Source: CAVRZY01 sp963725415
GTDB lineage: Bacteria > Acidobacteriota > Terriglobia > Bryobacterales > Bryobacteraceae
DNA: 64,000 nucleotides
Assembly (NCBI GenBank): GCA_963725415.1
Contig: CAVRZY010000266.1
Location: 18,325-82,324 of the forward strand
Direction: 5' to 3'
Positions 1 to 8,646 of the stretch are shown here, piece by piece. A program made the position numbers and the translations under genes. Numbering within the stretch: the stretch's first letter is position 1; the number at the start of each line of letters is the position of its first letter. The notes under the pieces are model-generated. The model did no database searches and had not been told where the DNA came from. It saw only the letters and a program-made list of their open reading frames with translations.

Positions 1-536
1 ACCCGGCTGACGCCCAGAAAGTTCAGCAGGGTGAAAACGAGAATCAGCCCCGAACCCACAACCTGCGCCCAACCCAGCTTCAGCGAGAAGTTGCCGGATC
101 CGATGGTGAACACCGCATTCTTCGGATTCAGCGCCGGGAAGAAATACCCCAGGTATCCGCAGAAGGCCAGGGCCGCCGCGGCAATCGGCGCGGAGAAGCC
201 CGCGAAGAAGGATATCCACCCGTCCACGAACCCCCAGGTGGGTCCATAGGCGCGCGTCAAATAAACGTACTCGCCGCCGGAACTGGGAAAGTTGATCCCC
301 AGCTCGGAATAACAGAAGGCCCCGGCCAGCGCAAACAGCGCACCCACCACCCAAATCCCCAGCACCAGCCTGGGATCCCCCAGGTCACCGGCCAGAAATC
401 CGGTGGTCGTGAAAATCCCCGTGCCCACCATGTTGGACACCACCAGGGCCGTGGCGCTCACGATGCCAAGTTGCCGGAGCAAAGCGACGGGAGACTTCTG
501 CGGAGTAGTCATTTTCGTTTCGGGCACCTTGGACAT
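1..536 (-). CDS. APC-family amino acid permease, N-terminal part
   Basis: Inner-membrane transporter of the amino acid-polyamine-organocation superfamily, cut at its 3' end by the window edge. Read on the minus strand from ATG at 536 it gives about 178 residues with the family's first helix, including GTGIFTTTGFLAG (the helix-1 substrate/ion site region), followed by SSGGEYVYLTRAYGP and further hydrophobic helices. A second in-frame ATG lies at 512. A TACAAT box overlapping the upstream ATG would favour the 512 start if it is the real -10 element. It is divergent from the methyltransferase gene, with 29 bp between them. The substrate cannot be told from this part. Confidence 0.85.
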   Translation of the reverse strand, partial: MSKVPETKMTTPQKSPVALLRQLGIVSATALVVSNMVGTGIFTTTGFLAGDLGDPRLVLGIWVVGALFALAGAFCYSELGINFPSSGGEYVYLTRAYGPTWGFVDGWISFFAGFSAPIAAAALAFCGYLGYFFPALNPKNAVFTIGSGNFSLKLGWAQVVGSGLILVFTLLNFLGVSR

Positions 537-565
537 TGTACGTCACCCAGTTGGATAATTGAGAG

Positions 566-1309
566 TTGACCGTGCGCCGCTTCATCCTCAATTTTTGCCT
601 TTTGCCTTTTTCACTGGCTCTCCTGTGGGGCCAGGATCCCTTTGCGATCGAGCGCGCCCGCATGGTGCGGACGCAGATCGAGGAGCGGGGCGTGCGCAAT
701 CCCGAGGTGCTGCGCGTCATGCGCGCGGTCCCGCGCCACCTGTTCATCCCCGAGCCGATGCGCTCCCAGGCCTACGAGGACCACCCGGTCCCGATGGGCT
801 ACGGCCAGACCATCTCGCAACCCTACATCGTCGGCCTGATGACGGAATTGCTCGAACCGAACAAGGATCTGACGGTGCTCGAGATCGGCACCGGCTCGGG
901 CTACCAGGCCGCCGTGCTGTCGGGCCTGGTGAAGCATCTCTACACCATCGAGATCGTCCCCGAGTTGGCCCGCTCGGCCGCCGCCACCCTGGAAAAACTG
1001 GGCTATCGGAACGTTACCGTGCGCCACGGCGACGGCTACCAGGGCTGGCCGGAACAGGCGCCCTTCGACCGCATCATCATCACCGCGGCTCCGCCGGAGA
1101 TCCCCAAAGCGCTGCTGGAGCAACTCAAGCCCGGGGGGAAACTGGTGGCCCCGGTGGGCAGCTCCGTTTTCGGCCAGGACCTGGTGGTGATCGACAAGGC
1201 CCTGAACGGAAGACTCCGCCGCCGCTCCATCATCCCGGTCATGTTCGTGCCCATGGTGCGGGGGAAGGACTCGAGCTCTCCTCCCCTGCCCCCGATCAGC
1301 TTCCACTAG
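566..1309 (+). CDS. pcm: Protein-L-isoaspartate O-methyltransferase, probably exported
   Basis: SAM-dependent methyltransferase that repairs isoaspartyl residues in aged proteins. The product has the family's motifs: GQTISQPYIVGLMTE, the SAM loop VLEIGTGSGYQAAVL and a GGKLVAPVG strand near the end. Length (247 aa) is somewhat above the usual 210 because of an N-terminal hydrophobic stretch (about residues 6-22, ending WGQ) that looks like a signal peptide, so the enzyme probably works in the periplasm rather than the cytosol. The start is TTG at 566; an in-frame GTG at 572 is equally possible. Neither has a strong ribosome site. Family call is firm, location is inferred. Confidence 0.92.
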   Translation: MTVRRFILNFCLLPFSLALLWGQDPFAIERARMVRTQIEERGVRNPEVLRVMRAVPRHLFIPEPMRSQAYEDHPVPMGYGQTISQPYIVGLMTELLEPNKDLTVLEIGTGSGYQAAVLSGLVKHLYTIEIVPELARSAAATLEKLGYRNVTVRHGDGYQGWPEQAPFDRIIITAAPPEIPKALLEQLKPGGKLVAPVGSSVFGQDLVVIDKALNGRLRRRSIIPVMFVPMVRGKDSSSPPLPPISFH

Positions 1310-1318
1310 CCAGTTTCC

Positions 1319-1527
1319 TTAGCTGATCAACTCGAGCAGCCCGTCCACAATCCGGTCCAACTCGGACCTCCCCATGGATCCCATACGCTTGCCCAGCCGC
1401 TCGACGGAGATGGTCCTGATCGAAGTCCGGCTTGCTCACTGCCCCGGACCGGGTTTAATTCCGCCCAGTAAATCTCACCTCCCAGAATGTTGGTCTCGCT
1501 GCGAGAACCCAGCCAATCGCCGATCAT
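1319..1527 (-). pseudogene. mazF/pemK-type toxin relic with the middle deleted
   Basis: The minus strand encodes GGEIYWAELNPVRGSEQAG, the highly typical N-terminus of MazF/PemK endoribonucleases, around 1431-1485. About five codons later the same frame becomes meaningless. In another frame the DNA directly continues with the typical MazF C-terminus, containing IRTISVERLGKRMGS and ending at TAA 1319-1321. So the first ~20 and last ~35 residues are joined and the central ~60 are missing, with a change of frame at the joint near 1425-1435. No complete antitoxin precedes it. Non-functional remnant. Confidence 0.7.
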
Positions 1528-1592
1528 AGTGTTCAGCTCACGCGCCGAGGTGATGTGGCGGTGAGAGCCCCAGGAAGAGCGCCCCCGTGCAA

Positions 1593-2054
1593 CTACTGGG
1601 CCCGGACTACCTGCCTGGGATGGATCGCACTGATTTGTCGGTAGCGGGCGAAATCGCGGTCGTTCAGCGTAGCCAAGCGGGTCACACCGTGGGTGATCAT
1701 CGTGGCTACAAGCCGCGCGTCATGGACCTGAACTCCGGTTATGCCGTGGGCGAGCACCAGCCGCCGCCACTCGGGATAGACTTCCGGGGTGTCGGCCAGA
1801 AACGTGAAGGCGTTCTCGATCAGACGCACTCTCCGGTCGGTTTCGGAGACGGACAGCCCAAAACCGTTCTTCTCAACTGGGCGCGTACACACATTCCAGA
1901 ACTCTACGAGGTTCTGTAGCGCGAAGCATAATCGGGCACCGCGCGACCGCAGTTGTTCCAAAGCGCTTCGTACCACCATGTATTCCGAGTCGCGTGGCTG
2001 CAACAGGCGAAGGAGGATGTTGGTGTCCACCAGGCGAGGCGCATCTCCCGTCAT
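1593..2054 (-). CDS. VapC-type PIN-domain toxin
   Basis: Predicted Mg-dependent ribonuclease toxin of 153 aa. The PIN acidic residues are in place: Asp10 in LVDTNILLRLL, Glu51 in NLVEFWNV, Asp112 in VHDARLVA, and Asp132/Asp134 in LNDRDFARY. It follows the antitoxin gene with an ATGA overlap, so the two are translationally coupled as expected for a type II toxin-antitoxin pair. Target RNA is unknown. All catalytic residues are present, so the module is likely active. Confidence 0.9.
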   Translation of the reverse strand: MTGDAPRLVDTNILLRLLQPRDSEYMVVRSALEQLRSRGARLCFALQNLVEFWNVCTRPVEKNGFGLSVSETDRRVRLIENAFTFLADTPEVYPEWRRLVLAHGITGVQVHDARLVATMITHGVTRLATLNDRDFARYRQISAIHPRQVVRAQ

Positions 2055-2302
2055 TGGTGATCCTGGTAGATGCTCTCACGGCTGAAGCTCTCAGAGGAAA
2101 GGGGTGGGAGTTGAGCCGATCCCTCCGCCAGAGCGTCCAGCGTCATCCGGAACTCCTTCAAGCCGGGTGGCACCAGGGATTCCAGAGCGCCGGCACGCTC
2201 AATCAGGACCTGTAGGTATGCCTCGAGAGCCATGCCCCGAGCCTGGGCTTCCATTGCCAGTCGCGCCGCCAGCTCCGGATCCAGTTCTAGCGTAATGCTC
2301 AC
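2051..2302 (-). CDS. Antitoxin partner of the PIN toxin
   Basis: Small 83-residue protein beginning SITLELDPELAARLAME, a ribbon-helix-helix-like start of VapB-type antitoxins, with a C-terminal tail that would wrap the toxin. The start GTG at 2302 is chosen because AGGAGG lies 8 bases upstream; longer readings ignore this ribosome site. Its stop overlaps the toxin ATG by 4 bases. A TACAAT box about 20 bases upstream could be the -10 of an autoregulated operon. Confidence 0.8.
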   Translation of the reverse strand: MSITLELDPELAARLAMEAQARGMALEAYLQVLIERAGALESLVPPGLKEFRMTLDALAEGSAQLPPLSSESFSRESIYQDHQ

Positions 2303-2334
2303 GGTCAACTCCTCCTCTATTGTACAGCGCCCGC

Positions 2335-3785
2335 CTACCACACCCCGATCAGCTTCCACCAGGCGAAGCCCACGGTCGCCCATACCGCGATATTCACCAG
2401 CGAGGCCAGCGCTCCCACCTTCCGCCAGCGCTTCAGGCTGACGTAATCCTGCGCGAAAAACATCGGCGAGGGCGTGGTGCCGTAGTTGGTCAGCCCCGCG
2501 GCCAGGTTGGTGAAGCAGGCGAAGGCGAAGACGATCAGACCCTTGGGTGCGTCCTTGGCGATCAGCACCGCCACGAAGGGCGCGTACATGGCCATGATGT
2601 GCGCGGTGATGCTAGCAAAGCCGTAGTGGGCATAGAAGTAAATCAGCAGGGCAATGGCGAACAGCGTCACCCAGCCGGCGCCGCCAAAGGCCGCGCCCAC
2701 CGCGCGGGCAAACTGCGTGGTCACCCCAGCGTCATTCAACGCTTTCCCAAGCATCAGCAGCCCGCCGTACCAGATCAGGATGTCCCAGGCCGCCCGCTCG
2801 TTCTTGACGTCCTCCCAAGTGAGCACGCCTGAAACCAGCAGCGTGGCAGCCCCCAGCAAGGCTGTCGCGGTAATATCCAGACCGTGCACAGGCTGGGTGA
2901 GCCACAACCCACAGACCGTCACGAAAACCACCAGAACGGTCATCTCGCCGCGGCCGATCGACCCCATGCTGTGGAGTTCCTTGGCCGCAAACCGGCCGCC
3001 TCGGGGGTACGCGTGATTTGCGGAGGATTCACGCGATAGACCACCAGCGGAACCAAGGCCATCGAGAACAGTCCGGGCACGATGCCCACCACGAACCAAC
3101 TCACCCAGCTCACCGGATACTGGAATTGCTCCGTGGCGATCTGAGCCACCTGCGGATTGCTGGCCTGGCCGGTGAGAAACATGGAAGCCGTGACGCAGAT
3201 GCTCTGGTAGACCGCGGTCATCAGAAACGAGCCCAGTAGCGCAGCCGTCGCGCCCGGCGAGGATCCGTACAGTTCGGCGATGGAACGGGCGATAGGCAGA
3301 ATCACTCCGCCGGACCGCGCGGCGTTGGAGGGAATGATGCCGGCCAGCACCAGATCGGAGAGCGAGAGTGCGTAGCACACCCCCAGCGAGCTTTTCCCGA
3401 ACAGCCGCACGAACAACAGGGCGATACGCCGCGCCAGCCCGGTCTTGATCAGCGCCCGCGAGATGAAGAAAGCGGCCATGACGAGCCAGACGATCGGATC
3501 GCCATAGCCGCTCAGAGCCTGCTGGATCGTCAGGCCGCCAAAAATCGAGGCCAGGGTCACGGCCAGCAGCACCAGGGCGCCCCCGGGAATCGGTTGCAGG
3601 AGCAGGCCGGCCACGGTGGCCACAAAAATCGCCAGCAGACGCCAGCCCTGCGGCTGGATGGCGGCCGGCCGGGGGATCACAAAAATGATCGCCAGGGCCA
3701 GCAGCGCCAGAAACGCTCCCCGCCACAACCGTCGCACGCCGGGGGCCTGCTGGCCGCTTTGGTCGAACTGACCTGCCTGCGTCAT
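2335..3785 (-). CDS. DASS/SLC13-family anion transporter (one frameshift)
   Basis: Membrane symporter of the divalent anion:Na+ (SLC13/CitT) type for dicarboxylates, citrate or sulfate. The N-terminal half (3785 to about 3000) has 6-7 helices and the first substrate/Na motif, IIPSNAARSGGVILP. The C-terminal half, in another frame from about 3000 to 2335, has the matching second motif, LTNYGTTPSPMFF. The two parts fit end to end near 2990-3005, where GAGGCGGCCGG appears to have lost one base; the rebuilt protein is about 483 aa, normal for the family. It diverges from the WD40-like gene with only 20 bp between. Either a sequencing deletion or a recent mutation. Confidence 0.85.
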
Positions 3786-3805
3786 AGTCTGAGTTATCCT
3801 GAAGA

Positions 3806-4807
3806 GTGCAACTCGAATCCGTGTGTTCGATTCCGGTCGAGGAATTCCTGCTCACCCGCGTCGCTTTTCGGCCGGACGGTCATCATATCGTAGTTGGACA
3901 CAGGGATTTGACGCTCTACGAAGTCCTCTCCGGGAAAGCCGTTCGCAGCTTCCCATTTGAGGGCTTTCTGGGTTGCGCGCGGTTCTCCTCCGATGGCCGC
4001 TACCTGGCCGCCGCGAACGAGAACGACAATCATCCCCACACCACGGGCCTGGCGAAGGTCTTTGAGGTAGACAGCGGGGAGACGCTGGTGGAAATCCGCA
4101 CCCGGTTCCCGATCAGAGCAGCCTGCTTCCTAGAGAGTCCCCAGGGGACCATTTTCCTGTACAGGGACACGGAACCCGACCACGGGGGCGCCTCTCCCTT
4201 TCACCGCAACCGGGTGAGAGGCTGCCGGCTGGGCTGCTCCCAGCCGGTCTTCGGTCTGGAATTCCCGGCCTGGGAGATCCGCGACATGGCGGCTGGCAGC
4301 GCTTTCGCACTGTTCGGGCTGGATTCGGTCGGCAAGGTTCACGACATCGAAGGCGCCAGTCTGACGATCCGCCAGTACAAAGTGGGCGCCTACTCGTACC
4401 CGGCTGGGGCACGGCTACGCATCCTGGGCTTGGGGATTGGCGCGGGCATCTCAGCGTTCTCTCCGGAGGGCCGGCTGCTGGCGCTGGAACTGGTGGACTT
4501 CCGGGCCAACCGGCGCCAGCTTTCCCTGCTCAACGTAGATACGGGAGTTGGCACCAACCTGTTGCTGCTGCCTTCCGATGTGATGCCGGCCCTGGCCTTT
4601 TGCGAGGACGGCTCGCGTCTGCTGTCCCTCTGCGATGACCCCAGTACTCCCAGCGCCGCCCTGCGCCTGTGGGATACGGCCAGCCTGCGCCAGATCGGCG
4701 ACGCGCACATAGGAATGCAGTATCATGCCATCGCCTTGAACTGGCCCACCCGGCGCATCGCGGCCTTGGGCGGAAGCAAGTGCGACATCGCGGTCATCCG
4801 CGACTGA
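3806..4807 (+). CDS. WD40-like beta-propeller protein
   Basis: 333-residue protein without signal peptide or membrane segments. It shows degenerate WD40-type blades: FRPDGHHIVVGHRD...LYEVLSGK, FSSDGRYLAAANE...KVFEVDSGETL, FSPEGRLLALELVDFR...LSLLNVDTG, and near the end FCEDGSRLLSL...LRLWDTASL. Such propellers usually serve as protein-protein scaffolds; no enzyme domain is attached and nothing ties it to a pathway. Start GTG at 3806 has no clear ribosome site. Confidence 0.6.
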   Translation: MQLESVCSIPVEEFLLTRVAFRPDGHHIVVGHRDLTLYEVLSGKAVRSFPFEGFLGCARFSSDGRYLAAANENDNHPHTTGLAKVFEVDSGETLVEIRTRFPIRAACFLESPQGTIFLYRDTEPDHGGASPFHRNRVRGCRLGCSQPVFGLEFPAWEIRDMAAGSAFALFGLDSVGKVHDIEGASLTIRQYKVGAYSYPAGARLRILGLGIGAGISAFSPEGRLLALELVDFRANRRQLSLLNVDTGVGTNLLLLPSDVMPALAFCEDGSRLLSLCDDPSTPSAALRLWDTASLRQIGDAHIGMQYHAIALNWPTRRIAALGGSKCDIAVIRD

Positions 4808-4810
4808 GCG

Positions 4811-4856
4811 GAGAGTTTCGCGCAAAGACGCCAAGGTCACGCAAAGCGCGCAAACA
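4811..4856. repeat. Half-copy of the GCAGAGG/GCAAAG intergenic repeat
   Basis: Short stretch of the form CGCGCAAAGACGCCAAGGTCACGCAAAG between two convergent genes. It is a degenerate half of the dispersed family seen as full inverted repeats at 11765-11862 and 42791-42886. Confidence 0.5.
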
Positions 4857-4869
4857 AGGCTGATTCAAT

Positions 4870-6177
4870 CTACTGGATTTCCTGGCCCTTGGTTTCTCGA
4901 GCGAACGCCAGCACGATCAGGCCGAGAAGATAAATGACCGCGACGGAGCTGGCGGCGCGAGCCAGCGTGCCGAGGCGGAGGTTCAGGAATCCCGTCAAGA
5001 AGGGTCCCGAGGCCGCCAGGACGCGGCCGACGTTGAAGCAGAATCCCGCCCCTGTAGCCCGCATGCGCGTGGGAAAGATTTCGGGCAAGTAGATGGGAAA
5101 GCCGCTGAAGATTCCGTTGGAGAAGAACCCCAGAACCGGCAGCGCCAGCAACACGGTCGAGTAGGCGGAGGGCAACAAGAAGGTAGCAGGGAGCATGACG
5201 GCCGCGCCCAGCATCATCACCAGAAAAGCCCCGCGCCTTCCCAGCCGCTCAGCCATGGGGGCGAAGGCCAGGTAGCCCACAATGGCTCCGACGTTGAGGC
5301 TCATCAGGGCGTAGCTGACCATGCGGTTCACAGAGCTTCTGTCCAGCCCGCGCGGCTGGAGCAGCTCGCGAATCAGGGAAGGGGTCCAGTTGGTGGCGCC
5401 CCAAAGGCCAAAGACGGCCACCACCGCCAGTCCCGCACCCACCAGGGTATCCCGGCGGGCTGCCGGAGTGAACAGTTCCATCAGGGTCAGGCGGCGTGAA
5501 CCCTTCCTCCGCTCGGCGGCCCGAGCCTCGGTCCACCTTTCCGGTTCGCGCACGGCGAGCCGGATGAAAATGGCCACCACCGCCGGCAGGATCCCGACAA
5601 AGAACATGACCCGCCAAGTTTGTGCCGACAGCAGGCGATACGCTCCGGCAGCCAGGAAATAACCGGCGCCCCAGGCGGATTGCAGTAGCCCGGCCCCCTT
5701 CACCCGCAGGGACTCCGGCCAGGCCTCCGCCACCAGGGTTGCGCCGGCCGCCCATTCTCCGCCCACGCCCACGGCGGTCAAGAAACGATAGAGCGCCAGC
5801 TCCCACCAGGAGTGCGAGAATCCCGCCAGTCCAGTGAAGACCGCGTAGATTAGGATGGTGATCACCAGGGTGCGGGCGCGTCCCAGGTAGTCGGCGACCA
5901 CCCCAAAAACTACACCACCCAGCGCCCAGCCTACCAGGAAGATGGAAAGGACAATGCCGCTGTACCAGCCGATATCTGCCCGGGATTCTCGCGCCCCAAG
6001 TAGTTCTCTCAGCGCCGGGTCCATCACCAGCGTATAGATGGTGGCGTCCATCGAATCGAAGACCCACCCCAACCACGCCACCACCAGCACCAGGGCCTGA
6101 TAGCCGGAAAGCTGCCGCCAGGGGGAAGCCGGGGCTGCGGCGTCTTGCGAGCGGATTCTGTCGGGAGGACGGCTCAT
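4870..6177 (-). CDS. MFS transporter, metabolite:H+ symporter type
   Basis: 435-residue major facilitator with about 12 hydrophobic helices. The loop 2-3 signature is clear (GVVADYLGRARTL), as is the helix-4/5 region LYRFLTAVGVGGEWAAG that is typical of the aromatic-acid / metabolite:H+ symporter and sialic-acid-transporter branches. A long central cytoplasmic loop is rich in charged residues (EPERWTEARAAERRKGSRR). It lies 16 bases after the PIG-L gene with GGAG in front of its ATG, so it is probably the last gene of a proC-PIG-L-MFS operon. Substrate unknown; a product or substrate of the deacetylase is a reasonable guess. Confidence 0.85.
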   Translation of the reverse strand: MSRPPDRIRSQDAAAPASPWRQLSGYQALVLVVAWLGWVFDSMDATIYTLVMDPALRELLGARESRADIGWYSGIVLSIFLVGWALGGVVFGVVADYLGRARTLVITILIYAVFTGLAGFSHSWWELALYRFLTAVGVGGEWAAGATLVAEAWPESLRVKGAGLLQSAWGAGYFLAAGAYRLLSAQTWRVMFFVGILPAVVAIFIRLAVREPERWTEARAAERRKGSRRLTLMELFTPAARRDTLVGAGLAVVAVFGLWGATNWTPSLIRELLQPRGLDRSSVNRMVSYALMSLNVGAIVGYLAFAPMAERLGRRGAFLVMMLGAAVMLPATFLLPSAYSTVLLALPVLGFFSNGIFSGFPIYLPEIFPTRMRATGAGFCFNVGRVLAASGPFLTGFLNLRLGTLARAASSVAVIYLLGLIVLAFARETKGQEIQ

Positions 6178-6193
6178 GCCTGATTCTCCAGAG

Positions 6194-6967
6194 TCAGCCG
6201 CGCGTAGAGTGGACGAACTCCCCGCCCAGCAATTGCTCCAACAGCGGAGTCGGCGGGTAGGGGTGGCCCTTGTAATGCCGGAATCCTTCGCCGAACTCGA
6301 GTCCCACGCGGCGCCCGCACTCCCGCGTCTGGCGCTCCATCATATCAATGTACTCATCGACGTTGTGATGTTTTTGCAGCCAGTTGCGCTGGCTGGCATG
6401 CTGCGCCAGCATTTCCCTTTTGATAAGGAAGGTGGATGCAACGTCGATGACCACGTCGGGGACCACCAGCTTGCCTTCACGGTCCACTCCGCCCACTGGA
6501 TCCATGAAGTACAAATGAGGGATGGCTTCCAGAGGCCCGGCAGGGTTTTCCGCGCCGGTGCGGTAGTTGGGCGCGGGCGCGCCGAAGCAGGCGTCTCTGA
6601 CCAACTCGCTGGTGCGTTCGTGGTCGCAGAGATAGTCCACCGGCGAGGCCGTGAGGATCAGGTCGGGACGCGCCCGCCGGAGGGTCTCGACGACGTGCCG
6701 GCGGGCCGCATCGTCACTGAAAATGGCGAGGTCGCGGAATTCGGCGCAGCGATACTCGGCCCCAATCAGCACGGCCGCGGTAGCAGCCTCGCGCCGCCGG
6801 ATTTCGGAAATCTCTTCGGGGCCGTATTCATTGGATCCGCAGTCGCCCGGGGTCATGGTGACGATCATGATCCGGTGTCCCTGCCGCGCCAGCAAGGCCA
6901 GGGTTCCACCGGCTAGAATCTCTACATCGTCAGGATGAGCATGAATGGCGAGTATTTTCTTGATCAT
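6194..6967 (-). CDS. PIG-L (LmbE-like) family deacetylase
   Basis: Zn-dependent N-deacetylase of 257 aa, related to enzymes acting on N-acetylglucosaminyl compounds. The N-terminal motif AIHAHPDDVEI supplies the zinc ligands (His11, Asp14 region) and DYLCDHERTSELVRDACF carries the further histidine expected in the family. No signal peptide. Its ATG overlaps the stop of proC (ATGA), so it is co-translated with it, and the MFS gene follows closely. The true acceptor substrate is not visible. Confidence 0.88.
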   Translation of the reverse strand: MIKKILAIHAHPDDVEILAGGTLALLARQGHRIMIVTMTPGDCGSNEYGPEEISEIRRREAATAAVLIGAEYRCAEFRDLAIFSDDAARRHVVETLRRARPDLILTASPVDYLCDHERTSELVRDACFGAPAPNYRTGAENPAGPLEAIPHLYFMDPVGGVDREGKLVVPDVVIDVASTFLIKREMLAQHASQRNWLQKHHNVDEYIDMMERQTRECGRRVGLEFGEGFRHYKGHPYPPTPLLEQLLGGEFVHSTRG

Positions 6968-7808
6968 GGTTCGTTGCTGAATTTCGCCAGAAGCGATTGT
7001 GTCAGATGCCGGGAATGCGAGGTGGCGGTTTCGATGGCCGAAATGAGCATCGAGCGCAGCCCGTGTTTCTCCAGTTCGTGGATAGCCGAGATGGTCACGC
7101 CTCCCGGGGTGATGACCTGGTCCTTAAGGATGGCGGGGTGCAGCGTGGTCTCTCGCACCAGCTTGGCGGCCCCAGTACGGTTTGCTCGGTAAGCCGGGTG
7201 GCGATCTCCCGGGAGAGGCCCATCTTGAGTCCGCCCTCGATGAGCGCCTCAATGACCATGTAAATGTAAGCTGGGCCGCTGCCCGAAAGGGCCGTCACGG
7301 CGTGCATCAGCTCCTCTTCCACGAACGTGACGTAGCCGACCGCGCCGAACATGCTCTCGACCAAGCTGCGCTGCTCGGCCGTGACGGCAGCGTTGGAGGC
7401 TACCGCGGTGGCGCCCTCATCTACTACCACCGGAATGTTGGGCATGGCGCGAAAGATGGGCAGGTGCTTGGCGATCAGCTTCTCGATCAGCGGGATGGGC
7501 ATGGCGGCGGCCAGCGAAACCAGGATCTGGTCCTCCCGCAGCACCTCCCGGATTTCCATCAGCACGCGCGGCAGCGTGGAGGGCTTCACCGCCAGCACCA
7601 CCACATCCACGGCCTGCGCGGCTTCGCGGTTCCCGCCCGCCGTCACCGGAATCGAAAAACGCTCGGCAATCTCCCGAGCGCGCTCCGGGGTGCGGACGGT
7701 GGCGATCAGATGGCCTCGATCCGAGATCCCACTCTTAAGAATTCCTCCAATCAGCGCGGCACCGATGTTGCCCGCGCCGAGCACCGCGATCCGTCTTGGC
7801 TCAGTCAT
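6964..7808 (-). CDS. proC: Pyrroline-5-carboxylate reductase (one frameshift)
   Basis: Last step of proline synthesis, NAD(P)H-dependent reduction of pyrroline-5-carboxylate. The Rossmann start RRIAVLGAGNIGAALIGGIL and the family block ALSGSGPAYIYMVIEAL are intact. After EQTVLG (about 7175) the frame is lost; the rest, including RETTLHPAILKDQVITPGG, follows in another frame, which is explained by one missing G in the GGGG run there. The rebuilt length, about 280 aa, is usual. ATG 7808 is preferred over ATG 7817: the upstream GTACAAT box would give a leaderless or nearly leaderless message. Confidence 0.88.
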
Positions 7809-8121
7809 CCCGCCCATTGTACACGGTGGCACGGCCGGTCGTGCCTGTGATGTGGACAAGTTGAAGCATGTCCTACGTTGCGTGCTTCTCGATCCAGGCC
7901 AGCAGTTGAGCCGGAGGCGGTGGAACGCGATTCGCGATCCCATCAATTCGAGCAGCCAGCCGGGAGACAGTGACGCATATGATGAGAAAACGCACGACAT
8001 TCTCGCGCAGCGAGTCAACTTATTGAAAAGAAAGCCAGATACGATGAAGAAGGGGATATGGGTCTTGGGAGAAGAGTGACCGAAGGAGGTGGCAGGGGTA
8101 GACTTTCAGGGATACGGTTAG
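7809..8121. other. Stretch without a convincing gene
   Basis: Upstream of proC on one side and leading into the vapC relic on the other. On the minus strand one can read a short tail, IANRVPPPPAQLLAWIEKHA, followed by a stop near 7873, which may be the decayed end of a gene, but I cannot name it. No transposase, RNA gene or strong promoter was seen here apart from the proC -10 box. Confidence 0.5.
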
Positions 8122-8277
8122 ATCAGCGCGGAACCTCAGGCCAAGCAGATGCCTGTCCCGGTGATCGACGGATTGCCGGCAGCGATGGCGCTTCATCACA
8201 ACCTGACTCTGGTGACCCGCAACGCCGAGGATGTGGCCGGAACTGGGGTTGCGGTGTTCAATCCGTGGGAGGGGTAA
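8122..8277 (+). pseudogene. vapC C-terminal relic
   Basis: An open stretch after TAG 8119 encodes PVIDGLPAAMALHHNLTLVTR followed by NAEDVAGTGVAVFNPWEG and a stop at 8275-8277. This is the standard last third of one VapC subfamily (the fourth-acid and terminal-strand region). No N-terminal half or antitoxin is found upstream, so it is a truncated remnant. Confidence 0.65.
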
Positions 8278-8476
8278 AGGGGACCGCAGGCACCGTGATG
8301 GTCGGGTAGGGTGGCCTGTGAAAGCCGCCCAGCACGACCTGATCACCGACTTGGAGTGTGGGTTTCTGCGAAGCAGGCGCCTGAGTAGGAACTCTGGTCC
8401 TGGCAGCGAGGCTGGTACTCACGCAAAGAAGCCATACCAGCAGAAGGGAGAGGAGTTGTCGCATCGCGGATGACAT
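8258..8476 (-). CDS. Small exported protein of unknown function
   Basis: 72 residues: a clear signal peptide (MSSAMRQLLSLLLVWLLCVS, cleavage after about residue 24) followed by a short proline-rich mature part containing TLQVGDQVVLGGFHRPPYP. ATG at 8476 is chosen because AGGAGG stands 5-6 bases upstream; a longer reading to 8653 ignores it. The 3' end overlaps the vapC relic on the other strand. No family recognised. Confidence 0.5.
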   Translation of the reverse strand: MSSAMRQLLSLLLVWLLCVSTSLAARTRVPTQAPASQKPTLQVGDQVVLGGFHRPPYPTITVPAVPFTPPTD

Positions 8477-8646
8477 CGTGCCCTCCTGGCTAGGAGGATC
8501 ATACGTGGTGAGGGGAGCGCTCGCGTTTTCGGGGAAAGAGGCTTGCACGCTATTGAAAAGCCTGGAATTGGCCGATAGGAAGGAGGTGTAGTTCTGCATA
8601 TCGGCGACGGTAGCGGGGACGATGAAGCTCGCGGATGAGGTGAAGA

